Below, piece after piece: positions 50,990 to 59,734 of a stretch of DNA of 64,000 bases. The notes under the pieces were generated by a model, which was given only the letters and a program-made list of their open reading frames with translations, was not told the DNA's origin and made no database searches. Numbering within the stretch: position 1 is the stretch's first letter; each line of letters opens with the position of its first letter. The DNA lies in the NCBI GenBank assembly GCA_035553375.1, contig DATNCY010000264.1:5140-69139 (forward strand), written 5' to 3'. Both the position numbers and the translations under genes were made by a program. The stretch is from JAJPHU01 sp035553375 (lineage in GTDB: Bacteria; Planctomycetota; Planctomycetia; Gemmatales; Gemmataceae).

Positions 50990-51730
50990 ATGCCGCGTGA
51001 AGCCAAGACGTTGAACTGCCATCACGGACAGCGGCGTCAGACCATCGTGCAATCGCTGTTGGCCGACGTGTTTCAGGGCCGACTGCGAGCCGGCGAACAT
51101 CTCGTCACGCAGGAGTTGGCCGCGCGTTTCGGCGTCAGTCATACACCCATTCGCGAAGCCCTTATCACGCTCGCCGGCATCGGCATTATCGATCTACCGC
51201 CCAACCGCGGCGCGATTGTGCGTCGCGTCACGCCGCATGAGGTTCACGAGGTCTGTCAGGTTCGCCGTATTTTGGAGTGCGAGGCGGCACGTTCGGCTTG
51301 TGGCCGCATTGAACTGGCCGACCTGCACGCTCTGGCGGACAAACTGCGGCGGATGACGTTGGCCAAACCACGCTCGGGTTCGCGCTTCATCGCGGAGGCC
51401 CGCGCCGTGGACAGCCGGTTGCACGATCTCATCGCCGATTCGTGCGGCAATGTCTTTCTCGCCCAGGAAATCGCCCGCTTGAAGACACTCTTCCGTGCCT
51501 TCCGCGATGTCGCCTGGCAGCGCGACGAAGCACGCAACGACTTCCATCGCTTGACCGAAGAAGCCCACGAACACCTGGCGATTGTCGAGGCGTTGTTGGT
51601 CGGCGACGCCAAAGCCGCCAGCCGAGCCATGACCCATCATATCCGTTCCGGCGCGCGCTACTGGAGTCGAGCTTTGCCGGTTTCGCCCAAAGAATCTAAC
51701 CACAGAGACACCGAGACACAGAGAAGATAA
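50990..51730 (+). CDS. GntR-family regulator with FCD domain
   Basis: A 246-residue transcription factor. Winged helix at about 15-80 (SLLADVFQGRLRAGEHLVTQ, ELAARFGVSHTPIREALITL, IDLPPNRGAIVRRV). The C-terminal all-helical FCD domain (about 95-225) normally binds an organic acid; DSRLHDLIADSCGN, then HEHLAIVEALLVGD supply the usual His/Asp metal residues. The C-terminal tail NHRDTETQRR is encoded by the left arm of the inverted repeat at 51696. The ATG at 50990 is chosen over an upstream TTG at 50939. It may regulate the PSD1 gene downstream. Confidence 0.85.
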   Translation: MPREAKTLNCHHGQRRQTIVQSLLADVFQGRLRAGEHLVTQELAARFGVSHTPIREALITLAGIGIIDLPPNRGAIVRRVTPHEVHEVCQVRRILECEAARSACGRIELADLHALADKLRRMTLAKPRSGSRFIAEARAVDSRLHDLIADSCGNVFLAQEIARLKTLFRAFRDVAWQRDEARNDFHRLTEEAHEHLAIVEALLVGDAKAASRAMTHHIRSGARYWSRALPVSPKESNHRDTETQRR

Positions 51731-51815
51731 GAAAGGGACCATCCACCATGAAATGCTCTCGCCGTACCTCTATGAGTGCTTTTTTTTCTCTGTGTCTCGG
51801 TGTCTCTGTGGTTAG
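51696..51815. repeat. Perfect 30-bp inverted repeat spanning two coding ends
   Basis: Arms 51696-51725 and 51786-51815 are exact complements, with a 60-base loop. The left arm encodes the end of the GntR regulator and the right arm the core of the PSD1 signal peptide. The PSD1 ribosome site and ATG (51748) are in the loop. Confidence 0.95.
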
Positions 51816-54800
51816 CGCTTCCGCGCAAGCTGCGGAGAGAAAGATCGAGTATAACCGCGATGTTCGGCCGATTTTGTCCGAGAATTGCTTCGCCTGCCAC
51901 GGTGCCGATAGCGCCTCACGCAAGGCCGACTTGCGGCTGGACAAGCGCGAGGATGCAATCAAGGCCGACGCCATCGCTCCCGGCGATGCGGATAAAAGCG
52001 CTCTGATTGATCGTATTTTTTCGGATGACAAGTCGCAGGTGATGCCGCCGCGCAAGACAAAGAAGAAATTGACCGATGCTCAAAAGGAGACGCTGAAACG
52101 CTGGATCGCTTCGGGCGCGCAGTACGAATCGCACTGGTCGTTCATCGCCCCGAAACGCGCCGCGCTGCCGGCGGTCAAGAACGCCGCTTGGGTGCGCAAT
52201 CCCATCGATCGCTTTATCCTCGCCGATCTGGAGAAACACCAGTTGATGCCGGCGCCCGAGGCGGATCGCCGCACGCTGGCCCGACGGGTCAGTCTCGACT
52301 TGACCGGCTTGCCGCCGGAACCGGCCGATGTCGAGACGTTCATCAATGACAAACGCCCCGACGCCTACGAACGATTTGTCGATAAAATGCTGGATTCGCC
52401 GCACTGGGGCGAGCATCGCGCCCGCTACTGGCTCGACGCGGCCCGCTATGCCGACACGCACGGCATCCACTTCGACAACTACCGCGAAATGTGGGCCTAC
52501 CGCGATTGGGTCATCAACGCCTTCAACCGCAATCTGACCTTCGATCGCTTCACCATCGAGCAGCTGGCCGGCGATCTGCTGCCCAACCGCACGCTCGATC
52601 AGCAAGTCGCCTCCGGCTTCAATCGCTGCAATATCACGTCCAACGAAGGCGGCCTCATTGCGGAAGAATACCTCGTGTTGTACACGCGCGATCGCACCGA
52701 GGCGACGGCGCGCGTCTGGCTTGGCCTGACCGCCAACTGCGCGGTGTGCCACGATCACAAGTTCGATCCGCTCAGCCAAAAAGAATTTTATTCACTGTCG
52801 GCGTTTTTCAACAACACGACGCAAGGCGCGATGGACGGCAACATCAAGGACACGCCGCCGATCGTGTTCGTGCCAAGCATGGAAGATCGGCCGCGCTGGA
52901 ATGTGGTGGCGAAGGAACTGACCGAGGCACGCAAGCGGGTGGAAGCGCGCAAAAAGACCGCCCGCGCCGATTTCGATAAATGGCTCAACCAGCCCGGAGC
53001 GCAAGCGACGGGACCGATTTCCACCGACGGCCTACGGTTCCACGCGACACTGAGCGAGGGCAACGGCGGCGCAATCCATCTGTCGGTGGACGGTAAACCG
53101 CGCACGACGGCGCTGACATCGGCGGCGTGGGACGTGGGACATGTGGCGGCGAAGGCATTCAAGAATCAACCCGGCGGCACGCTCGAAGTGTCGGACGCCG
53201 GCGATTTCGATAACAATCAGGGCTTTTCTTATGGGGCGTGGGTGAAGCTCACGAAGAATGTGGCGGGCGGTGCGGTCTTCGCGCGCATGGACGATCAGCA
53301 CGATTTTCGCGGCTGGGATTTGTGGATTCAGAATGGCCGCGTCGGTGCGCACATCGTCCACAAATGGCAAGAAGACGCCCTCAAGGTGGTATCGCGCAAT
53401 CCGATCAAGGTGGGGCAATGGAACCACCTGTTCATCACCTACGACGGCTCCGGCAAGCCGGCCGGCGTGAAGGTGTACATCAACGGCACGGCCCAGGAAA
53501 CGACCGTCGAGGCCGGCAGTCTGCGCAACACCATCCGTACCCAGGTGCCGTTGAAGATCGGTCAACGCCACACGACCTCGCGCATCGACGGCTGCGTTCT
53601 TCAAGACATGCGCCTCTACGGTCGCACTCTATCGAGTCCGGAGGTTGAGCGTCTCGTCAAGAGCACGCGCGGCGCGTGGTTGCTGCGCAAGCCGGCGAAA
53701 CAGCGCTCGGCCGCGGAAACAACCGAGTTGTTCGACTGGTGGCTGACCGCCCTCGACACGACCTATCAAGGGCTGGCGAAGAAGGTCGGCGCGTTGCAGC
53801 AGGAGGAATCGACCATCAAGACGCGCGGCACCATTGCGCACGTCATGCAGGAGAAGCCGAGCGAGCCGACGGCGTATGTGCTGTATCGCGGCGACTACGA
53901 TAAGCGGCGCGACGCAGTGAAGCCGGGCACGCCGAAGGCGTTGCCGCCGATGCCGGCGGATTTGCCGCGCAATCGCCTCGGCTTCGCGCAATGGCTGTTG
54001 CGGCCGGAAAATCCGCTGATGGCTCGCGTCACAGTCAATCGCTTTTGGCAGGAAGTGTTCGGCACCGGCATCGTGCGCACCAGCGACGACTTCGGCACCA
54101 CCGGCGAACTGCCCACGAACCAGGAGTTGCTCGATTGGCTGGCGATCGAGTTCCGCGAAGGGAACTGGGACGTCAAACGCTTCTTCAAACTGCTGGTGAC
54201 ATCGGCGGCCTATCGCCAGTCGGCGCTGGCGACGCCGGAAAAGCTGGAGAAAGATTCGGACAATCGGCTGTTATCGCGTGGTCCGCGCTTCCGCCTCGAC
54301 GCCGAGACGATCCGCGATTACGCCCTGGCGTCGAGTGGCCTGTTGGTGCGCAAAATTGGCGGGCCGAGCGTCAGGCCGTATCAACCGGAGGGCGTATGGG
54401 AGGCCGTGGCCATGATCGGCAGCAACACGCGTGATTACAAGCGCGACAGCGGCGCGCGCCTCTATCGCCGCAGTTTGTACACGTTCTGGAAGCGTGCCGC
54501 GCCGCCGGCGTCGATGGATATTTTCAACGCGCCAAGCCGTGAAGTTTGCACGGTGCGCCGCGAACGCACCAACACTCCGCTGCAAGCACTGGTCACGCTG
54601 AATGATCCGCAGTTCATCGAGGCCGCTCGCTATCTAGCGCAGACGGCGCTCAAGGAAGGCGGCGACAAGGAAGAGAGTCGTATCGATTTCCTGGCGCGGC
54701 GTCTGCTAAGCCGGCCGCTGCATGCTGAGGAAGCGAAGGTAGTGCGGGCGAGTTTGGCGGAGTTGCTGGCGCATTACAAGACGCATGGTGAGGACGCGAA

Positions 54801-54918
54801 GAAACTGCTTGCGGTGGGTGAAGCGAAGGTCGATACGTCGCTGGATGCGACCACACTGGCGGCGTGGACGATGCTGGCCAATGAGATGATGAATTTGGAT
54901 GAAGTGTTGAATAAGTAA
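51748..54918 (+). CDS. PSD1-type protein: planctomycete cytochrome c (PSCyt1), DUF1549, LamG-like, DUF1553
   Basis: A 1056-residue exported protein. The signal peptide (about 1-29) has the repeat-encoded core FFSLCLGVSVVSA. PSCyt1 domain at 33-130 with the heme site CFACH. DUF1549 at about 150-360, with a second CAVCH in DHKFDPLSQKEF. A LamG/concanavalin-like beta sandwich is at about 430-640 (GFSYGAWVKLTKN, INGTAQETTVEAG). DUF1553 at about 740-1000 ends the protein (VTVNRFWQEVFGTGIV, SREVCTVRRERTNTPLQAL). A dispersed-repeat half copy lies at 52988. Its usual DUF1501 partner is 1.4 kb downstream rather than adjacent. Function unknown; electron transfer and polymer degradation have been proposed for the family. 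Confidence 0.9.
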   Translation: MKCSRRTSMSAFFSLCLGVSVVSASAQAAERKIEYNRDVRPILSENCFACHGADSASRKADLRLDKREDAIKADAIAPGDADKSALIDRIFSDDKSQVMPPRKTKKKLTDAQKETLKRWIASGAQYESHWSFIAPKRAALPAVKNAAWVRNPIDRFILADLEKHQLMPAPEADRRTLARRVSLDLTGLPPEPADVETFINDKRPDAYERFVDKMLDSPHWGEHRARYWLDAARYADTHGIHFDNYREMWAYRDWVINAFNRNLTFDRFTIEQLAGDLLPNRTLDQQVASGFNRCNITSNEGGLIAEEYLVLYTRDRTEATARVWLGLTANCAVCHDHKFDPLSQKEFYSLSAFFNNTTQGAMDGNIKDTPPIVFVPSMEDRPRWNVVAKELTEARKRVEARKKTARADFDKWLNQPGAQATGPISTDGLRFHATLSEGNGGAIHLSVDGKPRTTALTSAAWDVGHVAAKAFKNQPGGTLEVSDAGDFDNNQGFSYGAWVKLTKNVAGGAVFARMDDQHDFRGWDLWIQNGRVGAHIVHKWQEDALKVVSRNPIKVGQWNHLFITYDGSGKPAGVKVYINGTAQETTVEAGSLRNTIRTQVPLKIGQRHTTSRIDGCVLQDMRLYGRTLSSPEVERLVKSTRGAWLLRKPAKQRSAAETTELFDWWLTALDTTYQGLAKKVGALQQEESTIKTRGTIAHVMQEKPSEPTAYVLYRGDYDKRRDAVKPGTPKALPPMPADLPRNRLGFAQWLLRPENPLMARVTVNRFWQEVFGTGIVRTSDDFGTTGELPTNQELLDWLAIEFREGNWDVKRFFKLLVTSAAYRQSALATPEKLEKDSDNRLLSRGPRFRLDAETIRDYALASSGLLVRKIGGPSVRPYQPEGVWEAVAMIGSNTRDYKRDSGARLYRRSLYTFWKRAAPPASMDIFNAPSREVCTVRRERTNTPLQALVTLNDPQFIEAARYLAQTALKEGGDKEESRIDFLARRLLSRPLHAEEAKVVRASLAELLAHYKTHGEDAKKLLAVGEAKVDTSLDATTLAAWTMLANEMMNLDEVLNK
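52988..53013. repeat. Half copy of dispersed repeat inside the PSD1 gene
   Basis: 26 bases matching the left arm of the CCCGGAGCGCCAGCGACGGG family with one change. It is in frame and encodes NQPGAQATG, at the linker between DUF1549 and the LamG-like domain. Confidence 0.7.
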
Positions 54919-54921
54919 GTG

Positions 54922-55701
54922 ATGCGGCGCTCGCAACTGACACAGCACAAAGAGAAGAGGGGAACCATAGTTACATCAGAAGAAATTCTCGAACTCAAGC
55001 GACTCGTTGATACGCTCCGCGCACGCGATCAAACGTATCGGGTTTTCGGGTCTGGAGAAAAATGGGGAGGCCATCATTATTTGTTTCGCCCCGTGTTGGC
55101 TGATCGTCAACTCGTTGAATTTGAACGACGGCATGGCGTAGAGATACCAACGGATTATCGCCTTTTTTTGTCTTTGATCGGAGACGGCGGCGCGGGACCG
55201 TCGTATGGCGTCGTACCTCTTGCCGAAGCTTCCCGATGCAATGATTTATCCACCCCGTTCGTGTGGGTAGATAAACATCGGCTCGACCGTGAGGAAGAAT
55301 TCGGCCTTTGGGAACGTCGGCCAGGATGCCTTGAAATCTGTCACCACGGATGTGGATACTATGATTTGTTGGTTGTCAACGGGGCCACCAGCGGCTTGCT
55401 GTGGCAAGACATCACGGCGGCGACAAATGAATTTATCCCTCTCCATAAGACATTTTATGTGTGGTATCGTGAATGGGTCGAAGACAAGCTGAGAAAGTTA
55501 AACCGCGAGCCGCTGCTGGATCAAATCAGTGAGGGGGTACACATAAATGCCTTGGTCGATCTCCTAGGCGGGGATATGGACACTTGGAAGGGAGCAGGCC
55601 TTCAGCCGGATGAGTATTACGTTTCCTTCCGTGATGCTGCGGCATCCTTCCTCTTGGACGCACACAGCAAGGTGAAGCGGATCCACCGTTTCTCCCTCTG
55701 A
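54922..55701 (+). CDS. SMI1/KNR4-family protein
   Basis: A 259-residue SUKH-type protein. Core at about 45-170: LVEFERRHGVEIPTDYRLF, LIGDGGAGPSYGVVPL, then the CLEICHHGCGYYDLLVVNG stretch, all typical. Such proteins are often immunity proteins of polymorphic toxins. The DNA is more AT-rich than the flanking PSD1 and DUF1501 genes. The ATG at 54922 is just after the PSD1 stop (a GTG at 54919 is possible); the start is uncertain because the better ribosome site (GAGGGG at 54957) has no start codon near it. No toxin partner is adjacent. Confidence 0.78.
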   Translation: MRRSQLTQHKEKRGTIVTSEEILELKRLVDTLRARDQTYRVFGSGEKWGGHHYLFRPVLADRQLVEFERRHGVEIPTDYRLFLSLIGDGGAGPSYGVVPLAEASRCNDLSTPFVWVDKHRLDREEEFGLWERRPGCLEICHHGCGYYDLLVVNGATSGLLWQDITAATNEFIPLHKTFYVWYREWVEDKLRKLNREPLLDQISEGVHINALVDLLGGDMDTWKGAGLQPDEYYVSFRDAAASFLLDAHSKVKRIHRFSL

Positions 55702-55754
55702 CCTACAGGGAATACCGTCGGAAGTGGGACTGAACAAGAGAGGAGAATTCGCCC

Positions 55755-56321
55755 GTGGCGAAGAAGAATCAACCTGTTCCGGTTTCTGATGACCAGATGG
55801 AGGAGAAGGTCCACATCATTCGTGGCCATCGGGTGATGCTGGATTCCGACCTTGCTCGGCTATACGAAACCACAACGATGGCACTCAACCAAGCGGTCAA
55901 GCGCAACAGAAAAAGATTTCCCGAAGATTTTGCGTTTCAGCTTACCCCACAAGAACTTAGAGACTTGAAATCACAATCTGTGATATCAAGTTCTGGTCAT
56001 GGCGGTCGGCGGTCGCCACCTTGGGTGTTCACGGAACATGGCGTTGCCATGCTCTCCGGGGTGCTTCATTCGCGGATCGCCGTCCAGATGAGTATCGAGA
56101 TCATTCGAGTCTTTGTGCGTCTTCGACGTTTGCTTGCCACGCCAGGCGAATTAGTTGCTCAATTGCAGAAGCTGGCCGAGACTGTCCAGTTACACGACGA
56201 GCAAATCAAGGTCATAACCGATGTCTTACGTCATTTAATGCAGCCGCCGCCCGTGTCCACCAAAGGCCGCATTGGATTTCAAGTTCCCGAATCACCGAAT
56301 GCCGAAGACACCAAGGAGTAA
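55755..56321 (+). CDS. ORF6N-domain protein (phage-antirepressor-like)
   Basis: A 188-residue protein. Residues about 12-100 are an ORF6N domain: VHIIRGHRVMLDSDLARLYE, LNQAVKRNRKRFPEDFAFQL, and WVFTEHGVAMLSGVLHS. The rest is helical (LVAQLQKLAETVQLHDEQIK). ORF6N/KilA-N-type domains come from DNA viruses and phages and usually bind DNA. The start is a GTG at 55755 preceded by GAGGAG. Its last bases provide the ribosome site (AAGGAG) of the DUF1501 gene. With the SMI1 gene it forms an accessory pair between PSD1 and DUF1501. Confidence 0.85.
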   Translation: MAKKNQPVPVSDDQMEEKVHIIRGHRVMLDSDLARLYETTTMALNQAVKRNRKRFPEDFAFQLTPQELRDLKSQSVISSSGHGGRRSPPWVFTEHGVAMLSGVLHSRIAVQMSIEIIRVFVRLRRLLATPGELVAQLQKLAETVQLHDEQIKVITDVLRHLMQPPPVSTKGRIGFQVPESPNAEDTKE

Positions 56322-56326
56322 TCCCC

Positions 56327-57781
56327 ATGAACCCGTTCGACGAATACGGTCGCCACATCACGCGGCGCTACTTTTTCCGTCAAGGCTCGCACGCCCTCGG
56401 CACGGCGGCGCTCGCCTCCCTGTTGGGTGCCGACCGCGCTCAAGCGGCCAGCGGGCACGATGACGCCGCTGCCAAACCGCATTTTCCCGGCAAGGCCAAG
56501 AACGTGATTTATCTGCACATGGTCGGCGGACCACCGCAGATGGACCTCTACGACTACAAGCCGAAAATGGGCGAGTGGTTCGATAAGGATCTACCCGATT
56601 CCGTCCGCATGGGGCAGCGGCTGACGACCATGACCAGCGGCCAAAAGCGCTTCCCCATCGCGCCGTCAAAGTTCAAGTTTGCCCGGCACGGCAAGTCGGG
56701 CATGTGGGTTTCCGAATTGCTGCCGCAGACGGCCAAGATGGTCGATGACATGTGTTTCATCCGCAGCATGTACACCGAAGCCATCAACCACGAACCGGCC
56801 ATCACCTTCATGCAGACCGGCAATCAAGTCACCGGCCGGCCCTGCCTCGGCGCCTGGGTGTCTTACGGATTGGGTTCACTCAACAGCAATCTGCCGACGT
56901 TCGTGGTGTTGGTCGCCAAGCCGAGCAACACCGAGCAGGTGCAGGCCATCTCGGCGCGGTTGTGGTCATCGGGCTACCTGTCCGGCGAACACTCCGGCGT
57001 TTCCTTCCGCACCGCCGGCGATCCCATCCTGTACATCAACAATCCTCCCGGCGTGTCCAGTGATGTACGCCGCAAAACGCTCGATGGTTTGAAGGCGCTC
57101 AACGAAATGAACTATCGCGCCATCGGCGATCCGGAGACGCACACGCGCATTCAGCAATACGAAATGGCCTTCCGTATGCAGGCCAGCGTCCCCGATCTGA
57201 CCGACCTGGCGAAAGAACCGGAATCGACGTTCAAGCTGTACGGCGATGCGTCGAAGAAGCCGGGCACGTTCGCCAATACCGCGCTGCTGGCCCGCCGCAT
57301 GGTCGAGCGCGGCGTGCGTTTCGTGCAGATTTATCACAACAACTGGGACACGCACGGCAACGTCGCCGGCCGGCTGCCCGATCAGTGCCGTGACGTGGAT
57401 CAGGCGTGTTACGGCCTCATTCAAGATCTGAAAAGAAAGGGATTGTACGATTCGACACTGGTCATCTGGGGCGGCGAGTTTGGCCGAACGATTTATTCGC
57501 AGGGCGGATTGACGAAGCAAAACTATGGCCGCGATCATCACCCGCGCTGCTTCACGATGTGGATGGCCGGTGGCGGTTCGCGTCCGGGTGCCATTCACGG
57601 CGAGACCGATGATTTCTCGTACAACATCGTCAAGGATCCGGTCCATATCCGCGATTTCCATGCTACCGTGTTGAAATTACTGGGCTTCGATCATCAGCGC
57701 TTCACCTATCGCTATCAGGGACTGGATCAGAAATTGACCGGCGTGGAACCGGCGAAGGTTATCAAGGATCTGCTGGCGTGA
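56327..57781 (+). CDS. DUF1501 protein (Tat-exported)
   Basis: A 484-residue protein. The N-terminus ITRRYFFRQGSHALGTAALASLLG is a Tat-like signal. The DUF1501 fold is sulfatase/alkaline-phosphatase-like: NVIYLHMVGGPPQMDLYDYKP, FIRSMYTEAINHEPAITFMQTG, DTHGNVAGRLPDQCRDVDQA and IWGGEFGRTIYSQGG are all diagnostic, and GRDHHPRCFTMWMAGGG closes the core. The family usually follows a PSD1 gene as a functional pair; here two other genes separate them. AAGGAG precedes the ATG at 56327. Confidence 0.93.
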   Translation: MNPFDEYGRHITRRYFFRQGSHALGTAALASLLGADRAQAASGHDDAAAKPHFPGKAKNVIYLHMVGGPPQMDLYDYKPKMGEWFDKDLPDSVRMGQRLTTMTSGQKRFPIAPSKFKFARHGKSGMWVSELLPQTAKMVDDMCFIRSMYTEAINHEPAITFMQTGNQVTGRPCLGAWVSYGLGSLNSNLPTFVVLVAKPSNTEQVQAISARLWSSGYLSGEHSGVSFRTAGDPILYINNPPGVSSDVRRKTLDGLKALNEMNYRAIGDPETHTRIQQYEMAFRMQASVPDLTDLAKEPESTFKLYGDASKKPGTFANTALLARRMVERGVRFVQIYHNNWDTHGNVAGRLPDQCRDVDQACYGLIQDLKRKGLYDSTLVIWGGEFGRTIYSQGGLTKQNYGRDHHPRCFTMWMAGGGSRPGAIHGETDDFSYNIVKDPVHIRDFHATVLKLLGFDHQRFTYRYQGLDQKLTGVEPAKVIKDLLA

Positions 57782-57794
57782 ACGGGAGCGATCC

Positions 57795-58769
57795 ATGTTT
57801 CGACCTCTCTGCACAACGGGGCTGGTAGTCCTCAGTCTGTTTCCGGGACTGCCGGCCCCGGCGCGGGAACGCGATGCGACCGAACAAAAAGCGATCGCTT
57901 ATGTCGAAAAAATCGAAGGGCGAGTCGAAATAGATCGCGATAAACCGGAAAAACCGGTGATCGGCGTCGATCTCGTCGGCTGCAAGTTGCCCGAAGGCAC
58001 ACTCGCCCGCTTGGGCGTCTTCAAGAAACTGCAACGGCTGAACCTCGGACAGACGGCCATCGCCGATGCGGAGTTGACTCCGCTCAAGGGATTCACGGCG
58101 CTGGAAACATTGGAGTTGTCCGGCACGTCGATTACCGATAAGGGACTTGCCCATCTCGAAGATTTGCCCCGGCTGCACACGTTGGGTTTGCGCGGCGATG
58201 CCATCCGCGACGCGGGCCTCGTCGCCCTCAAAAAGCTGCCGAAACTGCAACATCTCGATCTCAGCGATACCGGAATCAGCGATAAGGGACTGGCGCATTT
58301 GCGTGGACTCCACGAGTTACGCTCGCTATCTCTGTACCACACCGCGATCACCGATGCGGGTATTATCTACTTGAAGGACATGAAAAATATTCAAATATTG
58401 AGCCTGCCGCAGACACGGATCACGGACGCGGCCCTGACGCATCTGGCCGGGTTGAAGGAATTGCGCACGCTGTCCTTGAGCAGCACGGATGTGAAAGGCG
58501 TGGGACTGACGCACCTGAAGGAACTGTCGCGTTTGCAATCGCTGGGACTGGCGAATACGCCGATCACTGACGCGGGGCTGGCAGCCGTGAAGGATCTCGG
58601 CAAGCTGCAACAGCTTTACCTCACTGGGACGAAGATCACCGACAAGGGATTGGTTCATCTCAAAGGGTTGACGCATTTACGGCAGTTGGACCTCGGCAAC
58701 ACCAAGGTCAGCGAGGCCGGCATCGCCGACCTTCGCAAGACCTTGCCCAAGGTCAACGTGCTGCATTGA
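57795..58769 (+). CDS. Secreted leucine-rich repeat protein
   Basis: A 324-residue exported protein. The N-terminus (1-24, ending in PAPARE) is a signal peptide. Residues about 55-320 are eleven LRRs of 24 residues of the cysteine-free type, e.g. LETLELSGTSITDKGLAHLE and LQHLDLSDTGISDKGLAHLR, common in planctomycetes. It probably forms a solenoid for protein or surface contacts. It starts 13 bases after the DUF1501 gene, so it belongs to the same operon, as LRR proteins of this type often do. Partner unknown. Confidence 0.9.
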   Translation: MFRPLCTTGLVVLSLFPGLPAPARERDATEQKAIAYVEKIEGRVEIDRDKPEKPVIGVDLVGCKLPEGTLARLGVFKKLQRLNLGQTAIADAELTPLKGFTALETLELSGTSITDKGLAHLEDLPRLHTLGLRGDAIRDAGLVALKKLPKLQHLDLSDTGISDKGLAHLRGLHELRSLSLYHTAITDAGIIYLKDMKNIQILSLPQTRITDAALTHLAGLKELRTLSLSSTDVKGVGLTHLKELSRLQSLGLANTPITDAGLAAVKDLGKLQQLYLTGTKITDKGLVHLKGLTHLRQLDLGNTKVSEAGIADLRKTLPKVNVLH

Positions 58770-58775
58770 CCGCCA

Positions 58776-59165
58776 TCACGAGGAAGCGGCGGCGTCCGTT
58801 CCCGGCGACGGTTTGCGTTTCCGCCGGCGGACGCCGCCGCGTTTGGTGCAGGGCGGCAGCGCGATAGGCTGCGGCGACTCGGACGGCACTTCTTGCAGCG
58901 CGATGAGGCTCAGCCAGTGGCGGAAATCCAATGTGCGAAAACAGAGCGGGCAGCGCAGACGCGGCAGATGTTTGTGGAAGTGCGCCTTGACGCGCACGCG
59001 GACGGCACGCACCGGACAGGGCGAATGGGAACACACCCATTCGCCTTCGTAACAGGTCGGATGGTCGGGTTTGTCGGCTGGCACTTCCGTATAAACGCGA
59101 TCTAAAAAGGCGCTAGCCGGTTCGATGCCGCTCAGCGGTGGCACCACGCGATAATGCTTGTTCAT
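58776..59165 (-). CDS. Small Cys/His-rich zinc-ribbon-like protein
   Basis: A 129-residue protein. A Cys/His-rich segment at about 38-83 (CYEGEWVCSHSPCPVR, then HFHKHLPRLRCPLCFRTLDF) fits a zinc-ribbon. The C-terminus is basic (KRGGVRRRKRK). The ATG at 59165 overlaps the stop of the HTH gene (ATGA), so translation is coupled. The pair looks like a small DNA-associated module, but I recognise no family. Its last bases come close to the LRR gene's end on the other strand. Confidence 0.6.
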   Translation of the reverse strand: MNKHYRVVPPLSGIEPASAFLDRVYTEVPADKPDHPTCYEGEWVCSHSPCPVRAVRVRVKAHFHKHLPRLRCPLCFRTLDFRHWLSLIALQEVPSESPQPIALPPCTKRGGVRRRKRKPSPGTDAAASS

Positions 59166-59380
59166 TCGCTCTCTCCCTGGCACGAAGGGGCGGACAACTC
59201 CTCCAGATAGCGCTCGATGTCGGCGGCGCGCCAGCGTGTGCTGCGCGCATGCGGATGCACCGGAGCCGGCAACAGTCCCAGCGCCGTCCAGCGCCAGACG
59301 CTGCGCTCGCTGATCGATAACCGTTGCGCCACGTCGCGGACGGTCAGTAAAGCCGGTGTCAGCAGAGGCATTGAAAGCAT
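59162..59380 (-). CDS. Excisionase-like helix-turn-helix protein
   Basis: A 72-residue protein with a MerR/AlpA-type winged helix: LLTVRDVAQRLSISERSVWRW, TALGLLPAPVHPHARST, then RWRAADIERYLEEL. This is the standard helix-turn-helix_17 order found in excisionases. The start is the ATG at 59380; upstream in-frame ATGs exist up to 59461 with no better ribosome site. Coupled to the zinc-ribbon gene by overlap. The gap 59381-59734 holds the repeat at 59603 but no gene. Confidence 0.75.
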   Translation of the reverse strand: MLSMPLLTPALLTVRDVAQRLSISERSVWRWTALGLLPAPVHPHARSTRWRAADIERYLEELSAPSCQGESE

Positions 59381-59602
59381 GAGCGACCCGAAAAAGAAGT
59401 CCCATTCGCGCATGCCGGGCAGGGAACGACATGCACGAACCTTTTCGAGAATACTGTACAACTGTCCATGTTACAAGAGAAAAAAAGAAGCATCGAACAG
59501 ATGGCGCGAACTGGCACGAATTGGCGGAGAATGACAGGGTCACGGCGAGAGGACTTCGTTTTGGTAGCGATGACGGCTACCATGAGGAGGCGAACAGAAT
59601 AC

Positions 59603-59697
59603 GTAGGTGCCGCGAGCCGAGCGGCAGGCATTGGGTAGGTGCCGCGAGCCGAGCGGCACTTGTGGAGTCAAAGTCCGGCTCGGCTCGCCGGACCTAC
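59603..59697. repeat. 63-bp double-hairpin repeat (59635-59697) plus partial upstream copy
   Basis: 59635-59697 has the same length and layout as 28068-28130: GTAGGT, first hairpin, spacer, second hairpin, ACCTAC. The stem sequences differ but remain paired. A 24-base partial copy at 59603-59626 repeats its first hairpin. Confidence 0.8.
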
Positions 59698-59734
59698 TGC
59701 ATTCCGTTATCATCTCGAAGCGTGGAGGTTCACC

